A stretch of 64,000 nt of DNA from Pseudomonas sp. S31 (GTDB lineage Bacteria; Pseudomonadota; Gammaproteobacteria; Pseudomonadales; Pseudomonadaceae): assembly GCF_016648105.1 (NCBI RefSeq), contig NZ_JACVVE010000011.1, positions 88,773 through 152,772 of the forward strand. Reading direction: 5' to 3'. Shown here one piece after another: positions 1 through 11,961 of the stretch. Under the pieces are notes generated by a model. It saw only the letters and a list, made by a program, of their open reading frames with translations. It ran no database searches and was not told where the DNA came from. The stretch's first letter is position 1. Every line of letters begins with the position of its first letter. Position numbers and translations under genes: made by a program.

Positions 1-21
1 TGACAACGGCCGATGCCCAGG

Positions 22-60
22 CTGTGCGCGGGTTAACACTTGCGTGCTCCCCGCGCACAG
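22..60. repeat. 11-bp inverted repeat downstream of siderophore receptor
   Basis: Positions 22-32 (CTGTGCGCGGG) are perfectly complementary to 50-60, with a 17-nt loop. It lies just beyond the stop codon of the minus-strand receptor gene. There is no T tract, so it may be an mRNA 3'-end stabiliser or Rho-assisted terminator. Positions 1-72 hold no gene that I can support. Confidence 0.4.
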
Positions 61-72
61 CGACGGCATGCA

Positions 73-2250
73 TCAGAAGTCGTAGCGGGCGCCGACCATC
101 ATGCTGCGCGAAGGCCCGTAGAAGTTGAACGTCGAGGTCGAACCCACCCGTGACAGGTAGTCACGGTCGAACAGGTTGTTGACGTTGAAGGTCGCCGTGA
201 GCTTGTCGGTGACCGGGTACGACAGCATCGCGTCGACGGTGGCGTAGCCGGGGGCGTCGATGCGCACGCCGCCGTTCTCGGCATAGAAGTTGCTCATCGC
301 CGACACGCCGCCACCGATGGCCAGGCCGTTCAGCGGGCCTTGGTCGATGGTGTACTTGGTCCACAGCGAGGCTTGGTTGCGCGGCATGATGAAGAAGGTG
401 GTCTCGGCATCGCCCTTGACCGTGTCGGTCTGCATCCAGGTGTAGCCGGCGAGCACTTCCCAGTTCTGCGCCAGCTTGCCGCTGACTTCCACTTCGGCGC
501 CCTTGACTCGAGTCTTGCCGGAGGCGACCGAGAAGCCGGTATCCACGCCATCGGCGTCGTATTCGGTGGTGGCGCGATTCTTGTCGGTCAGGCGGAACAC
601 CGAGAAACGGGTGTTGAGGTCGCCACCGAAGTAGCTGCTCTTCAGGCCGAATTCATACTGCTCGCCCTGGCGCGGCTTGAGCACGCGGCCGTTGCCGTCG
701 GTATCGGACTGCGGCTTGAACACCTGGGAATAGCTGGCGTACAGGGCATGGTTTTCGGTCAGGTCGTAGACCACACCACCATACGGGGTGAAGCGTCCGT
801 TGACGCGTTTGCTGTCATCGGTGGTCGAGCCACTGCTCAGGGTGGTGGTGTAGAAATCACCGTTGTACCAGCTGAAACGGCCACCGGCGATCAGCGCCAG
901 GCGCTCGACCGGGCGGAAGGTGACCTTGGAGTACAGGCCGTACTCCTCTTCCTGCATGCCAGTCTCGGTGGTGTAGTTAGCCGACGGCTTGGAGGTCTGG
1001 CTCGGCGAATAGTCGTTGACGTCGATGGTGCCCAGGTTGGTGGCGCCATTGAGGTACTCGGTGTCGTAGTTCTTGTAGTCGGTGCCGACCACGAACTCGC
1101 TGACCTGGCCGAAGGTTTCGAACGGCTGGCTGTAGCTGGCGTCCAGCGAGTAGGTGTCCTGGGTGAAATCGCGGGCACTGGCGCGCAGCGAGTTGGCACC
1201 GGTGTTGGCGTTGGTCGCGGTGAAGGCATACAGGTAGTTGGTGTCGCGGTGCGAGCCACGGGCGGCGATGCGGCCATAGCCACCGTTGTCGAAGCGGTGG
1301 GTCAGCTCGGCGACCAGGTCGGTGGTCTTGCCGTCGAAGTAGTTCCAGTCGGCGCCGAGGAACTTCGAGTGGCTGAAGTCGGGGACCTTGCCATCCAGCG
1401 TGGCCGGGTAGCCGTTGTGCGGAGTGATGTTCTTCACTTCGTGGATCAGGCCGAACGACAACAGCGTGTCTTCGTCCAGGTCGATGTCCAGCGCGCCGTA
1501 GTAGCTGTTGCTGGTGTTGGCGTTGTAGTCCACTTCGCCATTGGTGTCGTCACGCGAGGCGACGAAACGCCCGCGCACGCGACCTGCTTCGTCCAGCGGG
1601 CCGCTCAGGTCGAGCTCCTGGTGATTGGTGTCCCAGGTGCCGTAGCTGCCTTCGATGTGGCCCTGGAATTCTGCGGTCGGGCGCTTGCGCACCATGTTGA
1701 CGATGCCGCCCAGCTCGCTGGTGCTGCTGAACAGCCCCGCCGGGCCGCGCATGATCTCGACCCGGTCGAAGGCGGTCAGAGATGGCACGGTGCCGAAGAT
1801 GCTCTGCATCGGGGCTGGCAGGCCGTCGATGTTGAATTCGCTGTACTCGTAGCCACGGGCGTAGATCGACGAACGACCGCTGTCGTTGGTCAGGGTACGC
1901 AGCCCGGCGGTGTACTTGGCCAGGTCGTCGAGGTGCACGAACTGGCGGTCCTTGACGTAGTCCTGGGTGTAGACGGTGATCGACTGCGGGATGTCCTTGA
2001 GCGCGGCCGGGGTCTTGGTGCCCACGGTGGCGGCATCGACGCTGTAGCCACCGGTCTGCTCCGACGGCAGCATGTCGTACAAGCGGTTGCCTTCGATGGT
2101 CAACGCCGGGATCTCCAGCGAACTGTCGTCCGCCGCAGCCTGGCTCGCGACCGTTTCAGCCAGTGCCGACAACGAAAACGGCGCCAGCAGCCCCAGCACC
2201 AGCCAACCCCGAACCCGTCGCGGGCTCCCCACACCTTTGATACCGCTCAT
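73..2250 (-). CDS. TonB-dependent siderophore receptor
   Basis: Outer-membrane receptor, 725 aa from the ATG at 2250. I chose this start because it is followed by a clear signal peptide ending at a LSALA-like site and preceded by AAAGG, while the open frame upstream of it is basic and unlike a leader. The mature protein has a plug domain (IPQSITVYTQ, then DRVEIMRGPAGLFSS at about residues 160-185) and a beta-barrel ending in the typical C-terminal aromatic ...ARYDF. There is no N-terminal signalling (STN) domain, so ECF sigma/anti-sigma control is not expected. The plug resembles the FhuE/FpvA-type hydroxamate receptor family, but the ligand cannot be deduced. It is divergent from a two-component system and an esterase gene that probably form one iron-uptake module with it. 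Confidence 0.93.
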   Translation of the reverse strand: MSGIKGVGSPRRVRGWLVLGLLAPFSLSALAETVASQAAADDSSLEIPALTIEGNRLYDMLPSEQTGGYSVDAATVGTKTPAALKDIPQSITVYTQDYVKDRQFVHLDDLAKYTAGLRTLTNDSGRSSIYARGYEYSEFNIDGLPAPMQSIFGTVPSLTAFDRVEIMRGPAGLFSSTSELGGIVNMVRKRPTAEFQGHIEGSYGTWDTNHQELDLSGPLDEAGRVRGRFVASRDDTNGEVDYNANTSNSYYGALDIDLDEDTLLSFGLIHEVKNITPHNGYPATLDGKVPDFSHSKFLGADWNYFDGKTTDLVAELTHRFDNGGYGRIAARGSHRDTNYLYAFTATNANTGANSLRASARDFTQDTYSLDASYSQPFETFGQVSEFVVGTDYKNYDTEYLNGATNLGTIDVNDYSPSQTSKPSANYTTETGMQEEEYGLYSKVTFRPVERLALIAGGRFSWYNGDFYTTTLSSGSTTDDSKRVNGRFTPYGGVVYDLTENHALYASYSQVFKPQSDTDGNGRVLKPRQGEQYEFGLKSSYFGGDLNTRFSVFRLTDKNRATTEYDADGVDTGFSVASGKTRVKGAEVEVSGKLAQNWEVLAGYTWMQTDTVKGDAETTFFIMPRNQASLWTKYTIDQGPLNGLAIGGGVSAMSNFYAENGGVRIDAPGYATVDAMLSYPVTDKLTATFNVNNLFDRDYLSRVGSTSTFNFYGPSRSMMVGARYDF

Positions 2251-2607
2251 GACACACCTTTCAGTTGGATTTGCAGTGGACAGGACAGCAACCGATGCGC
2301 GTGCACCGCGACGAGGGGCTCGGACCCCTTTCTTGCGGGCAGCCGTCTCCCGCGACATGGTCGATACAGACGATGGGCAAGGAGAGGGACCGGTGGCATC
2401 AGCCACCTAAATGACAGTCAATCGCAAACGACATCTGTTGCTTTTTGCGAACGATACCGTAGGGAAAGCTGGGGTGCAGCAGGATTAACCTTCTTAACAC
2501 ATGCCCGCACTGCAAGGGCCCGACGAAACCGGCACAGGAAGATTGCCCTCGACCCGCCCGCAATGGGATGATTCGTAACTGATACAAATTCTCATTCAAG
2601 GCTCATC
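2251..2607. promoter_or_regulatory. Divergent control region between receptor and two-component system
   Basis: This 357-bp gene-free stretch separates the receptor (minus) from the response regulator (plus). It contains a perfect 7-bp inverted repeat TCGCAAA/TTTGCGA (2422-2428 and 2444-2450), a near-direct repeat ATTAAC/CTTAAC (2484-2489, 2493-2498) of the sort OmpR-family regulators bind, and a Fur-like site at its right end. It is more AT-rich than the flanking genes. Assignment of these motifs to particular regulators is inference. Confidence 0.5.
2580..2594. promoter_or_regulatory. Fur-box-like site upstream of response regulator
   Basis: TGATACAAATTCTCA fits the Fur 7-1-7 consensus TGATAAT-N-ATTATCA at 11 of 14 positions. 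It lies 13 bp before the GTG start of the response regulator. Iron repression of the module is inferred. Confidence 0.5.
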
Positions 2608-3299
2608 GTGCCCACATCACTGTTGCTTGCCGAAGACGACCCGCGTCTGCGTCAGGACCTGGAACGCCATTTCCTCAGCCGTAGCTTTGAGGTTCACGCC
2701 TGTGCCAGCGGAACCCTGGCCCTGGCGGCGATCCAGCATTCGCGCTTCGACCTGGTGCTGCTGGATATCATGCTGCCCGGTATCGATGGCCTCAGCCTGC
2801 TCGACGAACTACGCCGCCAGCAGGCGGTGCCTGTGATGCTGATGTCGGCACTGGGCGCCGAGCAGGACCGCATCAGCGGGTTCACCCGCGGCGCCGACGA
2901 CTACCTGCCCAAGCCGTTCAGCCTGGCCGAGCTGGATGCCCGGGTCGATGCGCTGTTGCGCAGGGTGGCCTTCGATCGCGGCGCGCCGGTACGGGCCGAC
3001 GCGGGCTCGCTGGTCCTTGACCAGGACCGCCAGGATGTCGTCCACCACGGCAAGCCGGCCGGCCTCACGGCCTCGGAGTTCCGCCTGCTGGCCACGCTGT
3101 CGGCCCACCCCGGCGAAGCCTTGAGCAAGGCATTCCTGTACCAGACCGTGTTGCACCGGGCCTACACCCGGCTGGACCGCGGCCTGGACGTGCACGTGTG
3201 CAACCTGCGCCGCAAGCTGGCCGATATCGACGCCCAGCATCTGCAGATCCAGGCCGTGCGCGGCCAGGGCTACATCCTGGTCGACACGGAACAATCCTG

Positions 3300-3300
<1 letters not shown>
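2608..3300 (+). CDS. OmpR/PhoB-family response regulator
   Basis: A 230-aa two-domain response regulator that starts with GTG at 2608. The receiver domain (1-120) has the acidic pair E9/D10, the phosphoacceptor D53 in LVLLDIMLPG and the conserved K102 in LPKPF. A winged-helix DNA-binding domain follows (about 140-226, ending VRGQGYIL). Its stop codon overlaps the kinase start by one base (TGATG), so the two are translationally coupled. It resembles PfeR/PirR-type regulators that activate siderophore receptor genes, and its likely target is the divergent receptor promoter. That target is inferred from the arrangement. Confidence 0.93.
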
Positions 3301-5631
<2,331 letters not shown>

Positions 5632-5648
5632 GCGCACGCGGGTGGCGA

Positions 5649-5672
5649 GCCCGCCTAAGGTCGTAGGCGGGC
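5649..5672 (+). terminator. Hairpin after the esterase gene
   Basis: GCCCGCCT (5649-5656) pairs with AGGCGGGC (5665-5672) around an 8-nt loop. It lies 17 bp beyond the esterase stop. No T run follows, so it is a possible terminator only. Confidence 0.4.
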
Positions 5673-5712
5673 AGGGTTGCCACATCGATGGCCCAGTGCT
5701 GTATGCTTGCCC

Positions 5713-5850
5713 GGTCTTCAGGGCGGGGTGAAAGTCCCCACCGGCGGTAAATCGAAAGATGAGCCCGCGAGCGCCCCGGCCATGCCGGGGGTCAGCAGAT
5801 CTGGTGAGATTCCAGGGCCGACGGTCATAGTCCGGATGAAAGAAGGCGTC
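5713..5850 (+). promoter_or_regulatory. FMN riboswitch (RFN element)
   Basis: The stretch carries the conserved RFN blocks in order: AGGGCGGGGTGAAAGTCCCC, ACCGGCGGTAA, then GCCCGCGAGC, CAGATCTGGTGAGATTCCAG and TCCGGATGAAAGAAGGC. A short hairpin (CAAGGGC/GCCCTTG, about 5853-5878) follows and could serve as the expression platform. The element controls the stand-alone ribB 80 bp downstream: FMN binding would lower ribB expression. Confidence 0.96.
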
Positions 5851-5930
5851 AGCCAAGGGCCATTCGGGCGCCCTTGCGCGCGCATTTTGCTCGCCCCGAG
5901 ACGTTCATCGACCATTACGAGGAGCGTTTC

Positions 5931-6581
5931 ATGTCTTCCATGCTGTTCCAGCAATATCCCAATGTCACCGCTGCCATCGCCGCTTTCCAGGCCGGGCGCC
6001 CCGTGCTGCTGCTCGACGACGACGATCGCGAGGATGAAGCCGATATCGTCGCCGCCGCCGAAAACCTCTCGCTGCAGACCATGGCCATGATGATTCGCGA
6101 TTGCAGCGGCATCGTCTGCCTGTGCCTGGACGAGGCCACCGTCGACGCCTTGCAGTTGGCGCCGATGGTGCAGAACAACCAGGCCCGCCATGGCACCGGC
6201 TTCACCGTCACCATCGAGGCGGCCGAGGGAGTCACCACCGGCGTTTCGGCGCAGGACCGCATCACCACCATCGAGGCCGCCCTGCGCTCGACTGCGCAGC
6301 AACGCCATATCGTCAGCCCGGGGCATGTGTTCCCGCTGCGCGCCCGCGATGGCGGCGTGCTGGCCCGCCGCGGCCACACCGAAGGCTCGGTGGACCTGGC
6401 GCGCCTGGCCGGCCTGCGCCCAGCGGCAGTGCTGTGCGAACTGATGAACCCCGACGGCAGCATGGCCCGTGGCGAGCAGGTGGCGGTGTATGCCCGCCAG
6501 TACAACCTGCCGGTGCTGACCATCGAGGAGTTGGCGCGGTATCGCGAGGCATTGCTGGAGCTTCAGGCGGAAACCGTCTGA
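5931..6581 (+). CDS. ribB: 3,4-dihydroxy-2-butanone-4-phosphate synthase (stand-alone)
   Basis: Converts ribulose 5-phosphate to 3,4-dihydroxy-2-butanone 4-phosphate and formate, the four-carbon donor for riboflavin. The protein has 216 aa from ATG 5931, with GAGGAG a few bases upstream. The acidic [10 protein letters not shown] motif (about 29-38), [11 protein letters not shown] and the [15 protein letters not shown] metal-binding region are all present. Length and architecture match E. coli RibB, without a GTP cyclohydrolase domain. It is a second copy, since a RibB domain is also encoded in ribBA (16816-17913). Only this copy carries the FMN riboswitch. Confidence 0.95.
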   Translation: MSSMLFQQYPNVTAAIAAFQAGRPVLLLDDDDREDEADIVAAAENLSLQTMAMMIRDCSGIVCLCLDEATVDALQLAPMVQNNQARHGTGFTVTIEAAEGVTTGVSAQDRITTIEAALRSTAQQRHIVSPGHVFPLRARDGGVLARRGHTEGSVDLARLAGLRPAAVLCELMNPDGSMARGEQVAVYARQYNLPVLTIEELARYREALLELQAETV

Positions 6582-6604
6582 TCCGTCGTTTTTGAAGGCG
6601 TTTT

Positions 6605-6702
6605 GGGGCCGCTGCGAGCCCCATCGCGGCACAAGGCCGCTCCTACAGCGTCAGGCCCTTGTAGGAGCGGCCTTGTGCCGCGATGGGGCGCGCAGCGGCC
6701 CC
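6605..6702. repeat. REP pair (inverted, GCCTTGTGCC type)
   Basis: Two arms (6605-6647 and 6660-6702) form a near-perfect inverted repeat containing GGCACAAGGCCGCTCCTACA. This is the Pseudomonas REP/BIME arrangement, sitting after the ribB stop and before xseB. It could end transcription or stabilise the ribB mRNA 3' end. Confidence 0.85.
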
Positions 6703-6808
6703 GATTGGCGTAACTGAAAGACATTAACCTTACGCCCACACAAGTTTGCTCCCCCCGCCCCTCTCTGCTAGTGTCGCGCCGTTCTGACCAGCCACCGAGA
6801 CAGTCGCC

Positions 6809-7051
6809 ATGGCCCGCAAAAAAGCCTCCATCGATTTCGAACAATCCCTCGCCGATCTGCAAGCCTTGGTCGAGCGCCTGGAGAACGGCGAACTGTCGCT
6901 GGAAGACTCGCTGGCAGCCTTCGAGCAAGGCATCGCCCTGACCCGCGATTGCCAGGGCGCACTGGCCCAGGCCGAGCAGAAGGTACAGATTCTCCTGGAA
7001 CGCGACGGCGAGCTGGCCGCCCAGCCCTTCGACGCGGAGCCCGAGGCATGA
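6809..7051 (+). CDS. xseB: Exodeoxyribonuclease VII small subunit
   Basis: An 80-aa helical protein with the XseB signature ([20 protein letters not shown], ...[11 protein letters not shown]). It binds several-fold to XseA (not in this window) to form the single-strand-specific exonuclease VII. Its stop overlaps the ispA start by 4 bp (ATGA), the xseB-ispA-dxs operon order usual in gamma-proteobacteria. Length is normal. Confidence 0.95.
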   Translation: MARKKASIDFEQSLADLQALVERLENGELSLEDSLAAFEQGIALTRDCQGALAQAEQKVQILLERDGELAAQPFDAEPEA

Positions 7052-7935
7052 TCGCGAGCTACCAGGCCCGCAGCCAGGCACGTGTCGACGCTGCCCTCGA
7101 GCCGCTGTTCCAGGCACCTTCCAAGGAACTTGAGCGGCTCTACGCGGCCATGCGCTACAGCGTGATGAACGGCGGCAAGCGGGTCCGCCCGCTGCTCGCC
7201 TACGCCGCTTGCGAAGCCCTCGGCTCACCGGCCGAACAGGCCAACGGTGCCGCCTGCGCGGTGGAACTGATCCACGCCTACTCGCTGGTGCACGACGACC
7301 TGCCGGCCATGGACGACGACGACCTGCGTCGTGGTCAGCCGACCACGCACAAGGCGTTCGACGAAGCCTGCGCCATCCTCGCCGGCGACGGCCTGCAGAG
7401 CCTGGCCTTCAGTGCCCTGCTCGACCCACGCCTGAGCCCGCAGTCCGACACCCTCCGCCTGGCCATGGTCCAGACCCTGGCCAAGGCTGCCGGGCCTGCC
7501 GGCATGGTCGGTGGCCAGGCCATCGACCTGGGTTCGGTGGGCATCAAGCTCGACCAGAAGGCGCTGGAGTTCATGCACCGGCACAAGACCGGTGCCCTGA
7601 TCGAAGCCAGCGTGCGCCTTGGCGCCCTGGCCAGCGCCCGCGCCGAACAGGCCCAGCTGGACGCCCTGCAGGCCTACGCCCAAGCCGTCGGCCTGGCATT
7701 CCAGGTGCAGGACGACATCCTCGACGTGGAAAGCGACACCGCCACCCTGGGCAAGCGCCAGGGTGCCGACATCGCCCGCGACAAACCGACCTACCCTGCC
7801 CTGCTCGGCCTGGAAGCGGCCAAGGCGTATGCGATCGAACTGCGCGACCAGGCGCTGGTCGCACTGGAAGGGTTCGGTGAAAATGCCGAGCCTTTGCGGG
7901 CCTTGGCGCGTTACATCGTCGAACGGCGCCACTAA
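7048..7935 (+). CDS. ispA: Farnesyl diphosphate synthase (geranyltranstransferase)
   Basis: Condenses dimethylallyl/geranyl diphosphate with isopentenyl diphosphate to farnesyl diphosphate. The protein has 295 aa from ATG 7048, overlapping xseB by 4 bp. The first aspartate-rich motif [15 protein letters not shown] (about 82-96) and the second QDDILD (about 222-227) bind the Mg-diphosphate. GGKRVRP near residue 42 is the IPP-binding region. It acts just downstream of the DXP pathway that dxs starts. Confidence 0.96.
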   Translation: MIASYQARSQARVDAALEPLFQAPSKELERLYAAMRYSVMNGGKRVRPLLAYAACEALGSPAEQANGAACAVELIHAYSLVHDDLPAMDDDDLRRGQPTTHKAFDEACAILAGDGLQSLAFSALLDPRLSPQSDTLRLAMVQTLAKAAGPAGMVGGQAIDLGSVGIKLDQKALEFMHRHKTGALIEASVRLGALASARAEQAQLDALQAYAQAVGLAFQVQDDILDVESDTATLGKRQGADIARDKPTYPALLGLEAAKAYAIELRDQALVALEGFGENAEPLRALARYIVERRH

Positions 7936-7943
7936 ACCTCACA

Positions 7944-8032
7944 GCAGGCCTCTGTAGGAGCGGGTTTACCCGCGAATGGATGCTGGATCGACCACCGCAT
8001 TCGCGGGTAAACCCGCTCCTACAGAGGCCTGC
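7944..8032. repeat. REP pair (inverted, GGTTTACCC type), perfect 35-bp arms
   Basis: Arms 7944-7978 and 7998-8032 are exactly complementary over 35 bp and are separated by 19 bp. The core is TGTAGGAGCGGGTTTACCCG. It lies between ispA and dxs, where it could form a strong mRNA hairpin that separates their expression. Confidence 0.9.
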
Positions 8033-8108
8033 GGCCCGCGTCTGAATGGGCAGCTTTTCCTACAATGGGGTAAACTGCCGCGTCTTCACACCTATAACGA
8101 CTCGCCTG

Positions 8109-9986
8109 ATGCCCACGACGTTTCAAGAGATCCCCCGCGAACGCCCGGTCACGCCGTTGCTCGACCGCGCTGACACGCCTGCCGGCCTGCGCCGGTTGGC
8201 CGAAGCCGACCTGGAGACCCTGGCCGACGAGTTGCGCCAGGAACTGCTCTACACCGTGGGTCAGACCGGTGGGCATTTCGGCGCCGGCCTGGGCGTGATC
8301 GAGCTGACGATCGCCCTGCACTACGTCTTCGACACCCCGGATGACCGCCTGGTGTGGGATGTCGGCCACCAGGCCTACCCGCACAAGATCCTCACCGGAC
8401 GGCGCAACCGCATGCTGACCCTGCGCCAGAAGGACGGCATCGCCGCCTTCCCGCGCCGCAGCGAGAGCGAATACGACACCTTCGGCGTCGGCCACTCCAG
8501 CACCTCGATCAGCGCTGCCTTGGGCATGGCCATCGCCGCCCGCCTGCAGAATGACCCGCGCAAGGCCATCGCCGTGATCGGCGACGGCGCCCTGACCGCT
8601 GGCATGGCGTTCGAGGCGCTGAACCACGCCCAGGAAGTGGACGCCAACATGCTGGTGATCCTCAACGACAACGACATGTCGATCTCGCGCAATGTCGGTG
8701 GCCTGTCCAACTACCTGGCCAAGATCCTCTCCAGCCGCACCTACGCCAGCATGCGCGAAGGCAGCAAGAAAGTGCTGTCGCGCCTGCCAGGCGCCTGGGA
8801 AATCGCCCGCCGCACCGAGGAATACGCCAAGGGCATGCTGGTCCCCGGCACCCTGTTCGAAGAACTCGGCTGGAACTACATCGGCCCGATCGACGGCCAC
8901 GACCTGCCCACCATGATTGCCACCCTGCGCAACATGCGTGACCTCAAGGGCCCGCAGTTCCTGCACGTGGTGACCAAGAAAGGCAAGGGCTTCGCCCCGG
9001 CCGAGATCGACCCGATCGGCTACCACGCCATCACCAAGCTCGAGCCCGCCGACAAGCCGGCCGGGCCGAAGTACTCCGCGGTGTTCGGCCAGTGGCTGTG
9101 CGACATGGCCGCGGCCGACAACCGCCTGGTCGGCATCACCCCGGCGATGAAGGAAGGCTCCGACCTGGTGGCCTTCAGCGAACGCTACCCGGAGCGCTAC
9201 TTCGACGTGGCGATCGCCGAGCAGCACGCGGTCACCTTCGCCGCCGGCATGGCCTGCGAAGGCGCCAAGCCGGTGGTGGCAATCTATTCGACCTTCCTCC
9301 AGCGCGCCTACGACCAGTTGATCCACGACGTGGCGGTACAGAACCTCGACGTGCTGTTCGCCATCGACCGCGCCGGCCTGGTCGGCGAGGACGGCCCGAC
9401 CCACGCCGGCAGCTACGACCTGTCGTACCTGCGTTGCATCCCCGGCATGCTGGTGATGACCCCGAGCGACGAGAACGAGCTGCGCAAGATGCTCAGCACC
9501 GGCCACCTGTACAACGGCCCGGCGGCCGTGCGCTACCCACGCGGCACCGGCCCCAACGCGCCGATCAGCGGCGACCTGGAGCCGCTGGAGATCGGCAAGG
9601 GCGTGGTTCGCCGTCAGGGCGAGAAAGTCGCCTTGCTGGTGTTCGGCGTGCAAATGGCCGAGGCCCTGCAGGTGGCCGAGCAGATCAACGTCACCGTGGT
9701 CGACATGCGTTTCGTCAAGCCGCTGGACGAGGCCTTGGTGCTGGAATTGGCCGCTAACCATGAGCTGCTGGTGACCATCGAGGAAAACGCCATCATGGGC
9801 GGCGCTGGCGCGGCCGTGAGCGAGTTCCTGGCCCGCGAGGCGGTGCTCAAGCCGCTGTTGCACCTGGGGCTGCCAGATATCTATGTGGAACATGCCAAGC
9901 CGGCGCAGATGCTGGCCGAATGCGGGCTGGATGCTGCCGGCATCGGAGCCTCGGTGAAGGCCCGGATGGCCAAGCTAGGCCTTTAA
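8109..9986 (+). CDS. dxs: 1-deoxy-D-xylulose-5-phosphate synthase
   Basis: First enzyme of the MEP isoprenoid pathway: condenses pyruvate and glyceraldehyde 3-phosphate with thiamine diphosphate. The protein has 625 aa from ATG 8109. The TPP-binding [15 protein letters not shown]...NDNDMSIS region (about 158-196), the catalytic glutamate segment [13 protein letters not shown] (about 372-384) and the C-terminal transketolase domain are intact. A longer reading from 8046 would run back toward the REP element and is unlikely. It also supplies DXP for thiamine and pyridoxal synthesis, fitting thiL elsewhere in the window. Confidence 0.97.
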   Translation: MPTTFQEIPRERPVTPLLDRADTPAGLRRLAEADLETLADELRQELLYTVGQTGGHFGAGLGVIELTIALHYVFDTPDDRLVWDVGHQAYPHKILTGRRNRMLTLRQKDGIAAFPRRSESEYDTFGVGHSSTSISAALGMAIAARLQNDPRKAIAVIGDGALTAGMAFEALNHAQEVDANMLVILNDNDMSISRNVGGLSNYLAKILSSRTYASMREGSKKVLSRLPGAWEIARRTEEYAKGMLVPGTLFEELGWNYIGPIDGHDLPTMIATLRNMRDLKGPQFLHVVTKKGKGFAPAEIDPIGYHAITKLEPADKPAGPKYSAVFGQWLCDMAAADNRLVGITPAMKEGSDLVAFSERYPERYFDVAIAEQHAVTFAAGMACEGAKPVVAIYSTFLQRAYDQLIHDVAVQNLDVLFAIDRAGLVGEDGPTHAGSYDLSYLRCIPGMLVMTPSDENELRKMLSTGHLYNGPAAVRYPRGTGPNAPISGDLEPLEIGKGVVRRQGEKVALLVFGVQMAEALQVAEQINVTVVDMRFVKPLDEALVLELAANHELLVTIEENAIMGGAGAAVSEFLAREAVLKPLLHLGLPDIYVEHAKPAQMLAECGLDAAGIGASVKARMAKLGL

Positions 9987-10010
9987 CGGCCCTTTCGCGG
10001 CGTCTCGGCG

Positions 10011-10077
10011 CCCCGATAAACCCGCTCCTACAGTTTCTGTGCATGACCTGTGGGAGCGGGCTTGTCCCGCGAATGCG
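10011..10077. repeat. Imperfect REP pair upstream of btuB
   Basis: CCCGATAAACCCGCTCCTACA (10012-10032) and TGTGGGAGCGGG (from 10049) form a diverged inverted REP pair. It covers most of the dxs-btuB spacer, which leaves no room for a cobalamin riboswitch before btuB. Confidence 0.65.
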
Positions 10078-10089
10078 TTGGAACCGCCA

Positions 10090-11961
10090 ATGAAAAGATC
10101 CGCCTGTGCCGCAATACTCTGCGCCCCCACCCTTCTACTGGCCGCCGAACGCGACGACGCCCTGAAACTCCCCGACGTGCTGATCAGCGCCAACCGCCAG
10201 GTCGAATCACGCACCGCCACCAGCGCCGCCAACACCGTCTTCACCCGTGCCGACATCGACCGCCTGCAGCCCAACAGCGTGACCGACCTGCTCACCCGCG
10301 TGCCTGGCGTGCAGGTGGCGCCGACCGGTGGCCGCGGCAGCCTGCCGGGGATTTTCATCCGCGGCACCAAGGCCGCCCAGAGCCTGGTGCTGGTGGATGG
10401 CGTGCGCATCGCCAACGCCACTTCCGGCGACAGCGGCCTGCAGTTTCTCGATGTCGACCAGATCGAGCGGGTCGAGGTGTTGCGCGGTTCGCGTTCGGCG
10501 CTGTACGGCAGCGACGCCATCGGCGGGGTGATCCAGATCTTCACCCGCCGCACCAGCGGCCCCGGCGTGCAGCCACGGCTACGCCTGGCCGCCGGCAGCA
10601 ATCGCACCTGGCAACGCAGCCTGGGGCTGTCTGGCAACGATGGCGCCACGCGCTTGAACCTCGGCGCCAGCCTGGATGAAACGGCCGGCATCGACGCCAC
10701 CGGCCCCTCGTTCGCCAGCGACCAGGACCACGACGCCTACCGCAACCGGTCGCTCAACCTGAGCCTGAGCCACACCTTCGGCGAGCGTTTCGAGGCTGGC
10801 CTGAACCTGCTCGACAGCCGCGGGCGAAGCGAATACGACAACCCGTTCGGCCGCTTCGACCCGGTGACTTTCGAGAGCTTCGGGCAGAAGCCTTATACCG
10901 ACTTCAGTGTCAGCAGCCTGGGTAGCTACTTCGACGCCCAGCTCAACGACACCTGGCATTCGCGCCTCGAACTCGCCCACAGCGAAAACCGCGACGACAA
11001 GCGCGACAAGCTCAGTGACGAGCGCTCTGTATTCAATACCTACCGCGACCAAGTCACCTGGCAGAACGACCTGGCCGTGGCCGAGCAGCACAACGTGCTG
11101 GTCGGTGGCGACTGGTACGAAGATCGCGTACATGCCAGCACCGACTTCACCGAGGACAGCCGCTGGAACCGCGCCGCCTTCATCCAGCACCGCTACAGCG
11201 GTGAACGGTTCTCTACCGAGCTGGGCGTGCGCCGTGACCAGAACCAGCAATTCGGCGGCCAGACCACCTGGAGCGGCAGCCTGACCCTGCCACTCGATGC
11301 CCGCAACGATGTACTGCTGTCGTACAGCGAGGGCTTCCGCGCACCGACCTTCAACGACCTGTACTACCCGGACTTCAGCAACCCCGACCTCAAGCCTGAA
11401 CGCTCGAAGAGCTACGAACTGCAATGGCGCAGCCAGCTCACCGACGACAGCCGCCTGGAAACCTCGCTGTACCGCACCGACCTGCGCGACGCGATCATCT
11501 TCGGCCAGGACTCGATCCCGCATAACGTCGCCTCGGCACGCATCAACGGCCTGGAGCTGTCCCTGGACCAACAATGGGGCGCCTGGCGCAGCCAGCTCGG
11601 CATCGCCTTCATCGACCCACGCGACCGCGACAGCGGCCACACCCTCGCCCGTCGTGCCCGGCGCACCCTGAGCCTGGACCTGGACCGCCAGTTCCAGCGT
11701 TTCGAGGTGGGCGCCAACTGGCAGGCCGTAAGCGCCAGCTACGACGACGAGGCCAACCGCAACCGCCTGGGCGGCTACGGTCTGCTGGGCCTGCGCGGCG
11801 CGTGGGCGGCAACCGATGAACTCAAGCTGGAGTTGAAGCTGGACAACCTGCTGGACAAAGGCTACAGCCGGGCACTGTACAGCTATGACGGCGCCAGCTA
11901 CGGCTATCGCGAGGAAGGCCGGACGGCGCTGCTCAGCCTCACCTGGACGCCGGTGCTGTAG
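10090..11961 (+). CDS. btuB: TonB-dependent vitamin B12 receptor
   Basis: A 623-aa outer-membrane receptor starting at ATG 10090. It has a short signal peptide (MKRSACAAIL...LLLAA), then a TonB box/plug (LKLPDVLISANRQ; TRVPGVQVAPTGGRGSLPG; DQIERVEVLRGSRSALYGSDAIGG) and a 22-strand barrel ending in LTWTPVL. Plug and barrel motifs resemble BtuB, the cobalamin importer, and a BtuF-like binding protein is convergent with it. The 3' end overlaps btuF by 23 bp tail to tail. The B12 assignment is family- and context-based. Confidence 0.88.
   Translation: MKRSACAAILCAPTLLLAAERDDALKLPDVLISANRQVESRTATSAANTVFTRADIDRLQPNSVTDLLTRVPGVQVAPTGGRGSLPGIFIRGTKAAQSLVLVDGVRIANATSGDSGLQFLDVDQIERVEVLRGSRSALYGSDAIGGVIQIFTRRTSGPGVQPRLRLAAGSNRTWQRSLGLSGNDGATRLNLGASLDETAGIDATGPSFASDQDHDAYRNRSLNLSLSHTFGERFEAGLNLLDSRGRSEYDNPFGRFDPVTFESFGQKPYTDFSVSSLGSYFDAQLNDTWHSRLELAHSENRDDKRDKLSDERSVFNTYRDQVTWQNDLAVAEQHNVLVGGDWYEDRVHASTDFTEDSRWNRAAFIQHRYSGERFSTELGVRRDQNQQFGGQTTWSGSLTLPLDARNDVLLSYSEGFRAPTFNDLYYPDFSNPDLKPERSKSYELQWRSQLTDDSRLETSLYRTDLRDAIIFGQDSIPHNVASARINGLELSLDQQWGAWRSQLGIAFIDPRDRDSGHTLARRARRTLSLDLDRQFQRFEVGANWQAVSASYDDEANRNRLGGYGLLGLRGAWAATDELKLELKLDNLLDKGYSRALYSYDGASYGYREEGRTALLSLTWTPVL

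Noticed and set aside
340..2571. Long plus-strand open frame opposite the receptor gene
   Set aside because: It has the low-complexity composition of an antisense shadow of a GC-rich gene, with no domain or ribosome binding site, while the minus strand encodes a clear TonB receptor.
6605..8032. Repeats as possible CRISPR or IS ends
   Set aside because: Only paired inverted REP units with no regular spacers, cas genes or transposase.
9987..10089. Cobalamin riboswitch before btuB
   Set aside because: The spacer is mostly a REP remnant and lacks the conserved B12-box sequence.
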